A DNA stretch of 64,000 nt from an uncultured Clostridia bacterium (GTDB lineage: Bacteria; Bacillota; Clostridia; Lachnospirales; CAG-274), in the NCBI GenBank assembly GCA_947591605.1, contig CANQDF010000001.1, forward strand, positions 1 through 64,000. Direction: 5' to 3'. The notes beneath the pieces are model-generated. The model was given only the letters and a program-made list of their open reading frames with translations, searched no databases and was not told the origin of the DNA. Each line of letters begins with the position of its first letter. Positions within the stretch are counted from its first letter, which is position 1. Below are positions 7,389 to 16,165 of the stretch, piece by piece. A program made the position numbers and the translations under genes.

Positions 7389-9065
7389 ATGGAAACAGCC
7401 GTAGCAAAGATATTTATAGAAGATACCATTGCAAACAGCTACTTCAGGCTTGCAAGGGTAAACCTTATAACGGGCGAGTATATATTTGTAAAGGGCGGCA
7501 GGAGAGTGACCGACCCCGATATTTATACTTACATGAAAAAGACGGCTATGAATGTCAATTTTTCGTACGGCAGGGCAAAGGAATACGAAAGGTTTTTTGA
7601 CCCGGAGTATGTGCGCAAAAGAGTTTTTTACGGTGAAAAAAGGATAACCTTCAGCTATAGGGAAAATCTGCACAGCAATTGGGTCACCTTTGCGGTTATC
7701 GTACCCGAGGGCTGCTGCGAGGAGAATCCGTGGGTCGCCTTTGGCTGGAGAGAAGCGGATATAGACACCATACTTATGGTGGATTCGCTCTCTGCGCTTT
7801 ACTCCATATATCACAAAATATTGAGGATAAATATAACAAACGACACCTTCCGTGTGATAAAATATAACGATGCTGCCGAGGAAGCGGTATGCGGCAGGGC
7901 GGAGAGCATAACCGAATGGTGGCGCCTTTTTGGCGAAAACGGCTTTGTGCATACCGATGATCTGGATGAATACCGCAGCTTTACGGACATAGAGCGTTTG
8001 AGGGAATATTTTGCCTCAAACGATGCAAGGCTGAGCTGCCGTTACAGGCGCAAAAGCGGCGATGAATACCGCTGGGCTCAGATGGATATAGTAAAGGGTA
8101 CCGAATACAGCAACGACGATCAGGTGCTTCTGCTTTATGTAAAGGATATACACGACGAGCAGCTTAAGGAAATGGACAGGCGCAGGCAGCTGCTTGACCA
8201 ATACAGCAGAGATGCGCTCACCTTTTTGTACAACCGTCACAAATTCCGGGAGGATATGGAGCAGGCACAGAGGGAAAACAACGAGCGCTTTACCTGCCTT
8301 TATGTGGATGTGAACGGTCTGCATGAGCTGAACAACAGCCTTGGGCACAAAAAGGGCGACGATATGCTCTGTACCGTTGCCGACACGCTGCGCAGACATT
8401 TTTACGGTGAAAGGGTATACCGCATAGGCGGCGATGAGTTTGTTATGCTCAGCAAGCAGCTCTCAAAGGAAAGCGTGGAGCGTGCCATGGAAAAGGTGCG
8501 CAGCGAGCTGATGGAGGATAACTATGCCGTTTCCGCAGGCGTTGAGAGCAGCTCGGGAGATGTATCCGTATACAGGACGGTGGGTGCTGCGGAGCTTGCA
8601 ATGCGTGCCGATAAGGAAAGATATTACAAAAACAACGATACCGGGGCTAAAAAGCGCACCATGAACGAGGAGCTTGAAAAAATGCTTGCCCATAAGCAGG
8701 ACGAGGAGTCCTTTATAGCTGCTATAAGCGCAAGGTTTGCAGGCGTTTACCTTGTGGATCTTGAAAAGGACGAGCCAAGGCACATCTATATACCAAGCTA
8801 TTTTGCACGCTTTTTGGAGAACACGGATTACTGCTACAGCGCCGCTATGCGCATGTATCTGGAGCAGTATGTGGATAAGGCTTATCAGGAGCGTTTTAAT
8901 GAGGTTTTGGATTACGGCAGGCTCAAAAAAATGCTCAAAAACAAAAAGGAAACCGAATTTATATACACCAAGGTGGACAACACAAGCATGAAGCTGCGTA
9001 TAATGAAAATAAGCGATACTTCGGAAAACTGCTTTGACACCATGTGGATGTTTACATATGAATAA
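7389..9065 (+). CDS. GGDEF-domain protein, probable diguanylate cyclase
   Basis: 558 residues, cytosolic, with no membrane segment. About residues 140-260 look PAS-like (CRYRRKSGDEYRWAQMD, then LLYVKDIHDEQ), followed by a short helical linker. A GGDEF domain follows at about 275-420 with an intact active loop RIGGDEFV (GGDEF at about 347-351) and LYVDVNGLHELNNSLGH upstream. The RxxD inhibitory site expected just before the loop is absent. The C-terminal 130 residues are of no family I recognise and might be a second sensor or a decayed partner domain. It should make cyclic di-GMP. AAGGAG precedes the ATG; it is a single-gene unit with its own promoter and terminator. Confidence 0.88.
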   Translation: METAVAKIFIEDTIANSYFRLARVNLITGEYIFVKGGRRVTDPDIYTYMKKTAMNVNFSYGRAKEYERFFDPEYVRKRVFYGEKRITFSYRENLHSNWVTFAVIVPEGCCEENPWVAFGWREADIDTILMVDSLSALYSIYHKILRINITNDTFRVIKYNDAAEEAVCGRAESITEWWRLFGENGFVHTDDLDEYRSFTDIERLREYFASNDARLSCRYRRKSGDEYRWAQMDIVKGTEYSNDDQVLLLYVKDIHDEQLKEMDRRRQLLDQYSRDALTFLYNRHKFREDMEQAQRENNERFTCLYVDVNGLHELNNSLGHKKGDDMLCTVADTLRRHFYGERVYRIGGDEFVMLSKQLSKESVERAMEKVRSELMEDNYAVSAGVESSSGDVSVYRTVGAAELAMRADKERYYKNNDTGAKKRTMNEELEKMLAHKQDEESFIAAISARFAGVYLVDLEKDEPRHIYIPSYFARFLENTDYCYSAAMRMYLEQYVDKAYQERFNEVLDYGRLKKMLKNKKETEFIYTKVDNTSMKLRIMKISDTSENCFDTMWMFTYE

Positions 9066-9070
9066 AAAAA

Positions 9071-9100
9071 TGGAGGTGCATTTCCTGCGCCTCCGTTTTT
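9071..9100. terminator. terminator between GGDEF gene and pepF
   Basis: GGAGGTGCA/TGCGCCTCC stem with an A run before and T run after, so it can serve both converging genes. Confidence 0.8.
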
Positions 9101-9103
9101 GTT

Positions 9104-10879
9104 TTATAGGATATTTTCGGCTTGTTCAAGCAAGCCCTCAAACACCTTCAGAGCCTCCTCCACAGGCTTTGGCGAGGTCATATCCACGCCTGCGCCCTTC
9201 AGCAGATCTATGGAATACTTTGAGGAGCCGCCCTTTAAAAAGTCCAGATAAGCGTCGGCGCCTCCGGACAGTATGCTGCGTGACAGGGCTATTGCCGCAG
9301 AATAGCCGGTTGCATACTGGTATACATAAAACGCCGTGTAAAAATGCGGTATCCTTGCCCACTCCCATGCTATGCGCTCGTCGTACACAATTTCGCTGCC
9401 GAAGTATTTTTTGTTAAGGTCAAGGTACATTTTATTGAGGCTTGCAAAGGTGAGTGCGCCGCCCTCCTCCACCGTGCGGTGTGCTTCAAGCTCGAACTCG
9501 GCAAACATTGTCTGCCTGAAAAGCGTCCCTCTGAACTGCTCCATAAAGTAGTTTATAAGGTATGCTTTAAAATCCTTGTCCTCGGCGGTTTTAAGCAGAT
9601 ACTCCATAAGCAGCGCTTCGTTTACGGTGGAGGCTACCTCAGCCACAAAAATGGTGTAATCCCCGTATACAAACGGCTGATTTGCCCATGTATAGCAGCT
9701 GTGCATGGCATGCCCCATCTCATGCGCAAGGGTAAACATGGAGTCCACTCTGTCGTTGTAATTGAGCGACACAAAGGGGTGGCAGCCGTATGCTCCCCAG
9801 GAGTAAGCGCCGCTGCGCTTGCCCGCATTTTCATATATATCTACCCAGTGCTCTTTTTCCAGTGCGTTTTTAAGGGTGGACACATAGTCGTTTCCCAGTA
9901 CGCCCAAAGCCTTTAGAACGGCAGCCTTTGCCCTTTCGTAATCCATGCGGGTATCGGCTTTTTTAACTATGGGGGTATAGAGGTCGTAAAAATGCAGCTC
10001 GTCAACGCCCAGCTTTTTTTTGCGCAGCTTTACATACCTGTGCAGCAGGGGCAGATGTTTGTTTACCGTTTCAATAAGCTTTGTGTATACCTCGGTGGGT
10101 ATGTTGTTTACAAAAAGCATGCTTTCAAGCGAGCTGCAGTAATTTCTTGCCCGTGCAAAGGCAATATCCCTTTTTACCGAGGAGGAATATACTGCCGCAA
10201 GCGTATTTTTTTGCTTGTAATAGGTATCATAATAAGTATTGAAGGCGTTTTCCCGCAGTACCCTGTCGCCGCTTTCAAGCAGCGATATATATGTTCCGTG
10301 GGACAGCGGGTGTTTTTCCCCCTTGCTGTCGGTGACCTCGGGGAATGCCATATCGGCATTGTCGATCATATAAAATATGTCCGAGGCTGCATTGCCCACC
10401 TCGTAAAAGCCTGCAAGCAGCTCCTCCTTGTCGGCGGAGAGTATGTGCTCCTTGCTGCGCAGTATATCCGTTATATAGTGCTTGTAAAGGCTTAAGGGCT
10501 CGTTTTGCAGCGCTGCCTTGAGCTTTTCCTCGTCAAGGGAAAGTATGCCGGGTTCTACAAACGCCGCTGCCGAGGAAAATGCCGTTATAAGCCCCTCCGC
10601 CCTGTCGGACATATCACGGTGCAGGGTGTCCGTGCTGTCCTCGTTTGATCTGAGCCCTGCGTACACATACAAAAATTCCACTCTTTGCAGTATTTTGTCA
10701 CGCCGATTTAAGACGGAGGCTATGTTTTCAAGGGTGATGCCCTCGCTTCTGCCGTCCGAGGCAAAGCGTGAGGTTTCGTCCGTAACCGCCTTAAGCTCCT
10801 CCTCCCAAGCCTCGTCCGAGGCAAACATATCGCCTATGGACCACTTATATTCGTCCTTTATTTCGTCACGTCTGAGCAT
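9104..10879 (-). CDS. pepF: oligoendopeptidase F (M3 family)
   Basis: 591 residues, the standard length. A zinc metallopeptidase of the M3 family that cleaves short peptides in the cytosol. The zinc motif is AHEMGH (His386, Glu387, His390), with the third ligand Glu in the expected downstream segment VAEVASTVNEALL. The N-terminal helical domain starts DEYKWSIGDMF, as in other PepF proteins. I chose the ATG at 10879, which has AAAGGA upstream; an in-frame TTG at 10900 would add seven residues and lacks a ribosome binding site. Single gene, divergent from glgA. Confidence 0.95.
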   Translation of the reverse strand: MLRRDEIKDEYKWSIGDMFASDEAWEEELKAVTDETSRFASDGRSEGITLENIASVLNRRDKILQRVEFLYVYAGLRSNEDSTDTLHRDMSDRAEGLITAFSSAAAFVEPGILSLDEEKLKAALQNEPLSLYKHYITDILRSKEHILSADKEELLAGFYEVGNAASDIFYMIDNADMAFPEVTDSKGEKHPLSHGTYISLLESGDRVLRENAFNTYYDTYYKQKNTLAAVYSSSVKRDIAFARARNYCSSLESMLFVNNIPTEVYTKLIETVNKHLPLLHRYVKLRKKKLGVDELHFYDLYTPIVKKADTRMDYERAKAAVLKALGVLGNDYVSTLKNALEKEHWVDIYENAGKRSGAYSWGAYGCHPFVSLNYNDRVDSMFTLAHEMGHAMHSCYTWANQPFVYGDYTIFVAEVASTVNEALLMEYLLKTAEDKDFKAYLINYFMEQFRGTLFRQTMFAEFELEAHRTVEEGGALTFASLNKMYLDLNKKYFGSEIVYDERIAWEWARIPHFYTAFYVYQYATGYSAAIALSRSILSGGADAYLDFLKGGSSKYSIDLLKGAGVDMTSPKPVEEALKVFEGLLEQAENIL

Positions 10880-10918
10880 AAATTTTTCATCCTTTCGCAA
10901 TTTTTTTAAAAAAGGTTA

Positions 10919-10947
10919 TTGATATATTCGTCATATCATAGTATAAT
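10919..10947 (+). promoter_or_regulatory. glgA promoter
   Basis: TTGATA (10919-10924), 17 bases, TATAAT (10942-10947), in the A/T-rich gap between pepF and glgA. Confidence 0.65.
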
Positions 10948-11009
10948 TATAATATAAAATTGTTAAAAATAAACAATAAATTTATTTTTTTTGAAGGGGG
11001 TATTGTTGT

Positions 11010-12452
11010 ATGGGTTTAAAAGTTCTGATCGTGGCCTCCGAGGTTTCTCCGTACGCAAAGAGCGGCGGCTTGGGTGATGTTACAGGTTCACTGCCCAAAG
11101 CGCTTAAAGCCAAAGGTGTTGATGTGAGGGTGGTTTTCCCTAAGTACAGAACCATCAAGGAGGAATATCTCAGGAGCTGTGAATATATTTCGTCCTTTGA
11201 TGTAACGCTTGACTGGCGTGTGCAGAAGGCCGATATTTTTTCTATCAATTCGGCAGAGGTCCCTACTTACATGATAGGCAACGACCATTATTTCGGCAGG
11301 GGCGGTTATTACGGCTACGGCGACGACAATGAGCGCTTTGCGTTTTTCTGCAAGGCTTCAATAGAGTTTTTGGATTACATTGATTTTGTGCCGGATGTCA
11401 TACACTGCAATGACTGGCAGACAGGCCCTATAAGCATATATGTCAAGGACGTATATTCAAAGCTTAAATATTTTTCAAACATAAAAACAATGTATACTAT
11501 CCATAATATCCAGTATCAGGGTATATTCCCAAGGGATACCCTGCGCATGATGGATCTTAACGACGGCTATTTTGTAAACGACAAAATGGAGTTTTACAAT
11601 ATGGTAAACTATATGAAGGCGGGCCTGCTTTACTCGGATATGGTCACTACCGTAAGTGAAACCTATGCTTATGAAATACAAACGCCTCAGTATGCGTACG
11701 GTCTTGACGGCGTGCTTAAGTGCCGCAGTGAATACTTAAGGGGTATTGTAAACGGTATCGACTATTCGCTTAACGACCCTGCAACTTCTGCCAAGATATA
11801 TGAAAACTTTGATGTCAACAGCCTTGATAAAAAGGTAAAAAATAAAACCGCTCTTCAGGCAGAGCTGGGCCTGCCCGTGAGGGAAGATGTCCCTATGCTT
11901 TCCATAATTTCAAGGCTGGTAGACCAAAAGGGCATAAACCTTGTGCTTCAAGCCGCAAACGAGCTGCTGTACAAGGATATACAGCTTGTTGTTTTGGGCA
12001 CAGGCGACAGCCACTACGAGGGCATATTCAAGGATCTCGGCTACCGCTACCCCGATAAGGTGAGCGCAAACATATTATTTGACGATACTCTTGCGCAAAA
12101 GATATATGCCGCAAGTGATATATTCCTTATGCCAAGCCTGTTTGAGCCATGCGGTTTGGGTCAGCTGTTTGCAATGAGCTACGGCACCGTACCCGTTGCA
12201 AGGATGACGGGCGGCCTTGTGGACACAGTAAAGCATTATAATGCCGAAACAGGCGAGGGAACAGGTTTCCTCTTTAAGGATTATGACTGCGGAGGCCTTA
12301 TGTGGGGCATAAACGAGGCGCTTAATGTTTACTACGATAAGGATAAATGGAACGGACTTGTCAAAAACGCCATCTCGGAGAGATTTTCATGGGAGAACAG
12401 CGCAGAAAAGTATATCGAGCTTTATAAGCAGATAACGGGCAAGGACGAATAA
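11010..12452 (+). CDS. glgA: glycogen synthase (ADP-glucose type)
   Basis: 480 residues, standard GT5 bacterial length. It transfers glucose from ADP-glucose to growing alpha-1,4-glucan. KSGGLGDV at about residues 16-23 is the nucleotide-sugar loop, and the C-terminal GT-B half carries SRLVDQKG and the EPCGLGQL active-site segment. The ATG follows GAAGGGGG. No glgB, glgC, glgD or glgP is adjacent, so it is an isolated member of the glycogen pathway in this window. Confidence 0.97.
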   Translation: MGLKVLIVASEVSPYAKSGGLGDVTGSLPKALKAKGVDVRVVFPKYRTIKEEYLRSCEYISSFDVTLDWRVQKADIFSINSAEVPTYMIGNDHYFGRGGYYGYGDDNERFAFFCKASIEFLDYIDFVPDVIHCNDWQTGPISIYVKDVYSKLKYFSNIKTMYTIHNIQYQGIFPRDTLRMMDLNDGYFVNDKMEFYNMVNYMKAGLLYSDMVTTVSETYAYEIQTPQYAYGLDGVLKCRSEYLRGIVNGIDYSLNDPATSAKIYENFDVNSLDKKVKNKTALQAELGLPVREDVPMLSIISRLVDQKGINLVLQAANELLYKDIQLVVLGTGDSHYEGIFKDLGYRYPDKVSANILFDDTLAQKIYAASDIFLMPSLFEPCGLGQLFAMSYGTVPVARMTGGLVDTVKHYNAETGEGTGFLFKDYDCGGLMWGINEALNVYYDKDKWNGLVKNAISERFSWENSAEKYIELYKQITGKDE

Positions 12453-12466
12453 ACACATAATAAAAA

Positions 12467-12508
12467 ACGGCTGCCAAAGGCGTAATGCTCGCCCGAGGCA
12501 GCCCTTTT
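12467..12508. terminator. glgA terminator, also strong on the minus strand
   Basis: Two nested stems, GGCTGCC/GGCAGCC around GGCG/CGCC. On the plus strand it ends in four T, on the minus strand in six T. The minus-strand reading would terminate an RNA transcribed leftward through 12604-12509. Confidence 0.75.
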
Positions 12509-12604
12509 AACCGACAAGCAAGCCTTGCCTCTTTAGACGGTGGGCACATAATGCCGTATTCGGCAGGAGTACCTGATGCAGGGCCTTTGTTAGAGCTGTC
12601 GGTT
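12509..12604. other. rod-shaped structured intergenic element, possible small RNA
   Basis: AACCGACA (12509-12516) pairs perfectly with TGTCGGTT (12597-12604). Inside are further paired blocks (AAGCC..TGC against GCA..GGCCTT) and an apical TGCCG/CGGCA hairpin with a TATT loop. The whole 96 bases fold into one rod with internal loops. The adjacent hairpin (12467-12508) ends in a T run on the minus strand, so a minus-strand small RNA is conceivable. No coding sense is evident. I do not recognise an RNA family. Confidence 0.45.
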
Positions 12605-12660
12605 ATAAGCACGCAGCGTAAGCGGAGCACAAATATCATTGACCGGGGTAGCATTACATT

Positions 12661-13191
12661 ATGTCAAAAGAACTCAAACAAAAATTGGTTGATACTATGA
12701 GAGAACTCGTACTCAATAAAAGCGTGGATAAAATAACAGTTAAGGAGATAGTAAATGCTGCAAGCATTTCAAGGCAAGCCTTTTATTACCATTTTGAGGA
12801 TATTTTTGCGCTTATGGAATGGGGATTTGAGCAGGAGATAAAAACAATAGCCGATACCTGCTCAAAAATAGAAGATCTTAAGGATTCATTAAAATTGTTT
12901 GCCGACGATGTTATAAAAAATTATCCCGAGATGCAAAGATTGCTTAACTCAAAATTACATAGGGAAACGGAGAATATTCTTTACAATGCGGTAAAAGAAT
13001 ATTTTATAATAATCTCTAAGAAAAAGACCGATGACGATTTGCTCAGCAATAAACAATTTGAGTTTTTGGTCGAATTTTTTTCCAGAGGCATAGCGTCTTA
13101 TTTTATGGAACAATGTATAAGCGGCAAAAAGTTTGATACCGATCTGTTTGCCGAAGAAGTATTTAAACTTATAATTTCAAGGATAAATTGA
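12661..13191 (+). CDS. TetR/AcrR-family transcriptional regulator
   Basis: 176 residues. The N-terminal helix-turn-helix reads KITVKEIVNAASISRQAFYYHFEDIFALMEW, in parts the classic TetR recognition helix (about residues 20-50). The helical C-terminal ligand domain resembles the DhaS/YfiR-type small regulators. Only a weak GGGGT ribosome binding site lies before the ATG. It is A/T-rich like the downstream MarR and RND genes, so it may belong to the same imported block. Its target is not obvious; no clear palindrome lies in front of it. Followed by repeat copy 1. Confidence 0.88.
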   Translation: MSKELKQKLVDTMRELVLNKSVDKITVKEIVNAASISRQAFYYHFEDIFALMEWGFEQEIKTIADTCSKIEDLKDSLKLFADDVIKNYPEMQRLLNSKLHRETENILYNAVKEYFIIISKKKTDDDLLSNKQFEFLVEFFSRGIASYFMEQCISGKKFDTDLFAEEVFKLIISRIN

Positions 13192-13256
13192 CCAAATCAG
13201 GCAAGTTTTGTATTTTTTAAACAATGAGTACACAGCATATAAATTATATGATAATA

Positions 13257-13542
13257 AGAAGTCACCTTTAAAGGCGGCTTCAGCGTGTCGAAAAAGTCGA
13301 CACGCTTGCAGGAAATGCTTACATTTCCTGCATTTTTTTCAGAGTATAAAGAGATTCGCGCCTCGCTATCGCTCGACACTCCCTCTTTTCCTCGGACGGG
13401 CAAAGCTCGTCCTGCGGATTTTAGCCTGCGGCGCTTAAGTTACCTTAAAGTGTTTGCAAGTTTAATTTCTTAAAAATTCATTTTTTAATCTGTTTTTTAG
13501 TTTTTTGACAGTCTGAAGCCACCTTTAAAGGCGGCTTTTTTT
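13257..13542 (+). repeat. modular 3'-UTR repeat, copy 1
   Basis: Core 13281-13514. In order: hairpin GTGTCGA/TCGACAC, terminator-like GCAGGAAATG/CATTTCCTGC plus T run, a segment containing CCTCGCTATCGCTCGAC, a short hairpin GACGGGC/GCTCGTC, the segment GGATTTTAGCCTGCGGCG, and an A/T tail ending TTTTTTGACAGTCT. The core is flanked by two copies of the same terminator stem-loop (CACCTTTAAAGGCGGCTT at 13263-13280 and 13520-13537). Only the right copy carries a T run. Same direction as the upstream TetR gene. Related to copies at 38358, 40341, 51864 and 54279. Confidence 0.85.
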
Positions 13543-13562
13543 ATTGTAAAAAAACTATACAA

Positions 13563-13654
13563 TATTGTAAATGTGTAAAGGGATCGCTGCATATTTTACA
13601 TTTTCTTGATTTTGTAAATGTACATTGGAAATTTTTAATGATAACATTTACTTG
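13563..13654 (+). promoter_or_regulatory. probable operator region for the MarR-RND operon
   Basis: Repeated TGTAAATG and CATTTACA-like half sites (near 13565, 13594, 13613 and 13644), including the perfect palindrome AATGTACATT at about 13617-13626. A loose promoter pair (TTGTAA about 13613, TAATGA about 13637) overlaps. The likely regulator is the MarR encoded in the operon, by analogy with other MarR autoregulation. Confidence 0.5.
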
Positions 13655-13680
13655 CATAAGAATCAGGAGGTTATATATAT

Positions 13681-14124
13681 ATGGAACCGGGTACAGAATT
13701 TTTTACGGCAAAGCTGACCGAACTCAAAGAGGTATACGAAACATTGATAAACAGTATGACATTGCCTCACGAACGCAACGAATTGCAAAGACTGTACAAT
13801 GATATGGTCGTTCTGGCGGAAGAAGACGAAAACAAGCTCAAACAGTTTTCGGATAATTCCAAACTGCCGTTTTTATCTAAGCTCAATCAAATGCAGCTTG
13901 ATTATTATTACAGTATGAAAACAGTTGCAAACAAAGAGCTTTCAAATAATATGGGAGAAAACAAAGAGGAAATGTCGGCTCTGTTTTCGGAATATATGAT
14001 AGATGCTGCGATGTATTCCGTAAAACAAGCTATATTGTCTTTCTTGAATACGGCATTTATAGTGTCTGAAGACAAGGAAAAAACAATAAACCGAAATAAG
14101 GAGGTCAAATATGGGATCGGGTAA
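13681..14124 (+). CDS. unknown protein, first gene of the RND efflux operon
   Basis: 147 residues, soluble, strongly helical and acidic in the middle, with no signal peptide. AGGAGG at 13665-13670 sets the ATG at 13681. The 3' end overlaps the start of the MarR gene by 14 bases, so the two are coupled. I recognise no family. Its fixed position ahead of a MarR-type regulator suggests a regulatory partner or sensor for the efflux operon; this is inference from context only. Confidence 0.75.
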   Translation: MEPGTEFFTAKLTELKEVYETLINSMTLPHERNELQRLYNDMVVLAEEDENKLKQFSDNSKLPFLSKLNQMQLDYYYSMKTVANKELSNNMGENKEEMSALFSEYMIDAAMYSVKQAILSFLNTAFIVSEDKEKTINRNKEVKYGIG

Positions 14125-14596
14125 TATAATCAGATTGTTTATGTTGTACTGCAATGACAATGTACAGATAAATCAAAGTGATGAAATATTGGAAAGCGGA
14201 CTTACAAAGCGGCAATTCAAAACTCTTTTAAGGCTTTATGTGCTTAAATGCTCCACTACTTCAAATCTTGCGCAAAGTATCGGGCTTGCACAAAGCACCG
14301 TTTCAAATATATTAAGCAAGCTGGTGGATATGGGGTATGTAGATAAGCTTTGTCCAAAAGGTTATTGTGATGAACGCAAAAGATTATATTCTGTTACAAA
14401 AAAAGGAAAGGTTATAATAAACGGCATGCTTTATGCAAGAACAGCTATGTTTGAAAACATATGTTCCGAATTATCCGATGATGATAAAGAAGTGCTCTCA
14501 TCTGCCGAAGACATACTGGAACGATTATTTATGACCGAAAAAGATAAGTTACTTTTTGAAAATCTTGAAAAACTCATAAGCACAAATTATAGATAG
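14111..14596 (+). CDS. MarR-family transcriptional regulator
   Basis: 161 residues with a winged helix-turn-helix: LTKRQFKTLLRLYVL, then SNLAQSIGLAQSTVSNILSKLVDMGYVDK and a wing with CDERKRLYSVTKKG (about residues 30-100). AGGAGG precedes the ATG, which lies within the end of the previous gene. MarR proteins usually repress neighbouring efflux genes and release DNA on binding a small aromatic drug. The membrane fusion protein follows 12 bases later. The repeated TGTAAATG sites upstream of the operon are the likely binding sites. Confidence 0.9.
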   Translation: MGSGNIIRLFMLYCNDNVQINQSDEILESGLTKRQFKTLLRLYVLKCSTTSNLAQSIGLAQSTVSNILSKLVDMGYVDKLCPKGYCDERKRLYSVTKKGKVIINGMLYARTAMFENICSELSDDDKEVLSSAEDILERLFMTEKDKLLFENLEKLISTNYR

Positions 14597-14608
14597 GAGA
14601 TACCGAAA

Positions 14609-16150
14609 ATGAAATGTAAACCGATACGAACAATGTTTATATGTACATACTTGATATTTTGCATTACAGGCTGCAGCAACGAAGCAAAAGAAACAACGAC
14701 CGATGCCGCCGGTGGTTCGACATCTGCCGAAAGTGTTGCCGAAACAAAGGAAACCGCAGCAAACAACAAAAGCAAAGAAGATACGGAGGAAAAACCTAAA
14801 ATAGTAAAAGCACAGATAGTATCACAAAAGTGGGTAGACAGTACCCTTGATTATATAGGTGTGGTAAGGGCAAAGGATACAAAAAATTATTCATTCAGAA
14901 CATCGGGACAGATAGAAAAAATTTATGTCAAGGACGGAGATTTCGTCAAAGCGGGCAGTCCTATAGCAAGCCTTGACATCCAAAGCTTGAAATATACCGC
15001 AGGGGTAGGTTCAAATACAACGGAGCAAGCCAAAGCTAACCTCGAAAAAACAATAAATACCTATGATACCAATATCAAAAGTGCCGAAGCAAATATCGCC
15101 TCTATAGATGACGGTATAGAAACCGCAAAAGCAGGTATAGAAGCAGGAGAGAGTGCACTTAAAGCAGCAGAAGACAGTATTGCCTCAATGCAGCAGGGTC
15201 TGACTGCCGCAAATAAAAATGCCGATGCGGCGCAAATATCGGCAGATACCGTCCTGTCACAGCTTGAAGGTACAAGGCTCCTGCATGATAACGGCATCGT
15301 ATCGGACAAGGAGCTTGAGGCGCTGGAGGCTCAATATGCCGCTCAGAATGCAGCTTTGGAAAATGCAAGATCCGCTTGTTCAGCTCAACAGGCTAACATA
15401 GACAATACCCTTGCCGAAATCGGCGTAAAAAAAGCGGAGCTTGATGCAAAGCGTTCGGAACTTGACGATTTGTACAGAAAAAGACAAACTGCCGTTGATA
15501 CACTTGAAAATCTCAAGGTATCAAAACAAAAAGATATAGACAGCATTAATTCACAAATAAGCAGTGCAGGTATCAACGAAGATATGACGCAAAAAAATAT
15601 AAATGACAGCATTCTTTATGCCGATTTTGATTGCTATGTTATAAGCTCGCCTTACAAAGAGGGGGAAAATATAGGTGCCAATTCGCCCGTTGTTACCGTA
15701 AAGGGAAAGCAAAACATTGTTACAATAGGCGTACCCGGAAAGGATATAAGCAAGATAAGCTTTGATTCCAAGGTTACGATAAATAAATATATTTCGGGAA
15801 CGATAGACAAAATAGCAAAGTATCCCAACGAAAATACAAGAACATACGATGTGGACATTCTTGTGGAAGACGATAGTATACAGGCAGGGGATACCGTTGA
15901 AATAAGGATAGGCATAGGCAGCAGTATGCGTTATTATGTACCCCTTACGGCGGTATTCAATTCCGAAAGTGTTGACTATATCTATGCGGTCAACGAAGAT
16001 AACCGTGTTTATAAAAAGGAAGTAGATGTTTTGGGTGTAGACGGGGGCAATGTATTTATATCGCTTGATATGGAAAATTCTCCGGAAATAATAGTGGTTA
16101 CCGACGGAATAAAAAGTATAAATGAAAACGATCTTGTCAAATATCAGTAA
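14609..16150 (+). CDS. RND efflux membrane fusion lipoprotein
   Basis: 513 residues. A lipoprotein signal peptide ends in FCITGC (Cys22), followed by a Ser/Thr/Glu-rich linker. The biotinyl-lipoyl half motif SGQIEKIYVKDGDFVKAGSP sits at about residues 100-120. A very long coiled-coil hairpin (about 135-330, Ala/Glu/Gln-rich) precedes the second lipoyl half and a beta-barrel domain. It links the inner-membrane pump to the cell surface; in a Gram-positive it is anchored outside by lipid. The coiled coil is unusually long for this role. It sits between marR and the pump, 15 bases from the latter. Confidence 0.9.
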   Translation: MKCKPIRTMFICTYLIFCITGCSNEAKETTTDAAGGSTSAESVAETKETAANNKSKEDTEEKPKIVKAQIVSQKWVDSTLDYIGVVRAKDTKNYSFRTSGQIEKIYVKDGDFVKAGSPIASLDIQSLKYTAGVGSNTTEQAKANLEKTINTYDTNIKSAEANIASIDDGIETAKAGIEAGESALKAAEDSIASMQQGLTAANKNADAAQISADTVLSQLEGTRLLHDNGIVSDKELEALEAQYAAQNAALENARSACSAQQANIDNTLAEIGVKKAELDAKRSELDDLYRKRQTAVDTLENLKVSKQKDIDSINSQISSAGINEDMTQKNINDSILYADFDCYVISSPYKEGENIGANSPVVTVKGKQNIVTIGVPGKDISKISFDSKVTINKYISGTIDKIAKYPNENTRTYDVDILVEDDSIQAGDTVEIRIGIGSSMRYYVPLTAVFNSESVDYIYAVNEDNRVYKKEVDVLGVDGGNVFISLDMENSPEIIVVTDGIKSINENDLVKYQ

Positions 16151-16165
16151 AAAAGGAGTAAGAAA

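Noticed and set aside
12361..12654. A 97-codon minus-strand open frame across the glgA end and the structured element
   Set aside because: It overlaps the glgA 3' end and two strong RNA stems and has no ribosome binding site. I treat the region as structured non-coding DNA.
13285..13473. Open frames inside repeat copy 1, with near-identical translations in copy 2 (38351-38623)
   Set aside because: They run through hairpins and the variable modules, lack ribosome binding sites, and are broken in copies 3 and 4. Shared peptide sequence simply reflects the DNA repeat.
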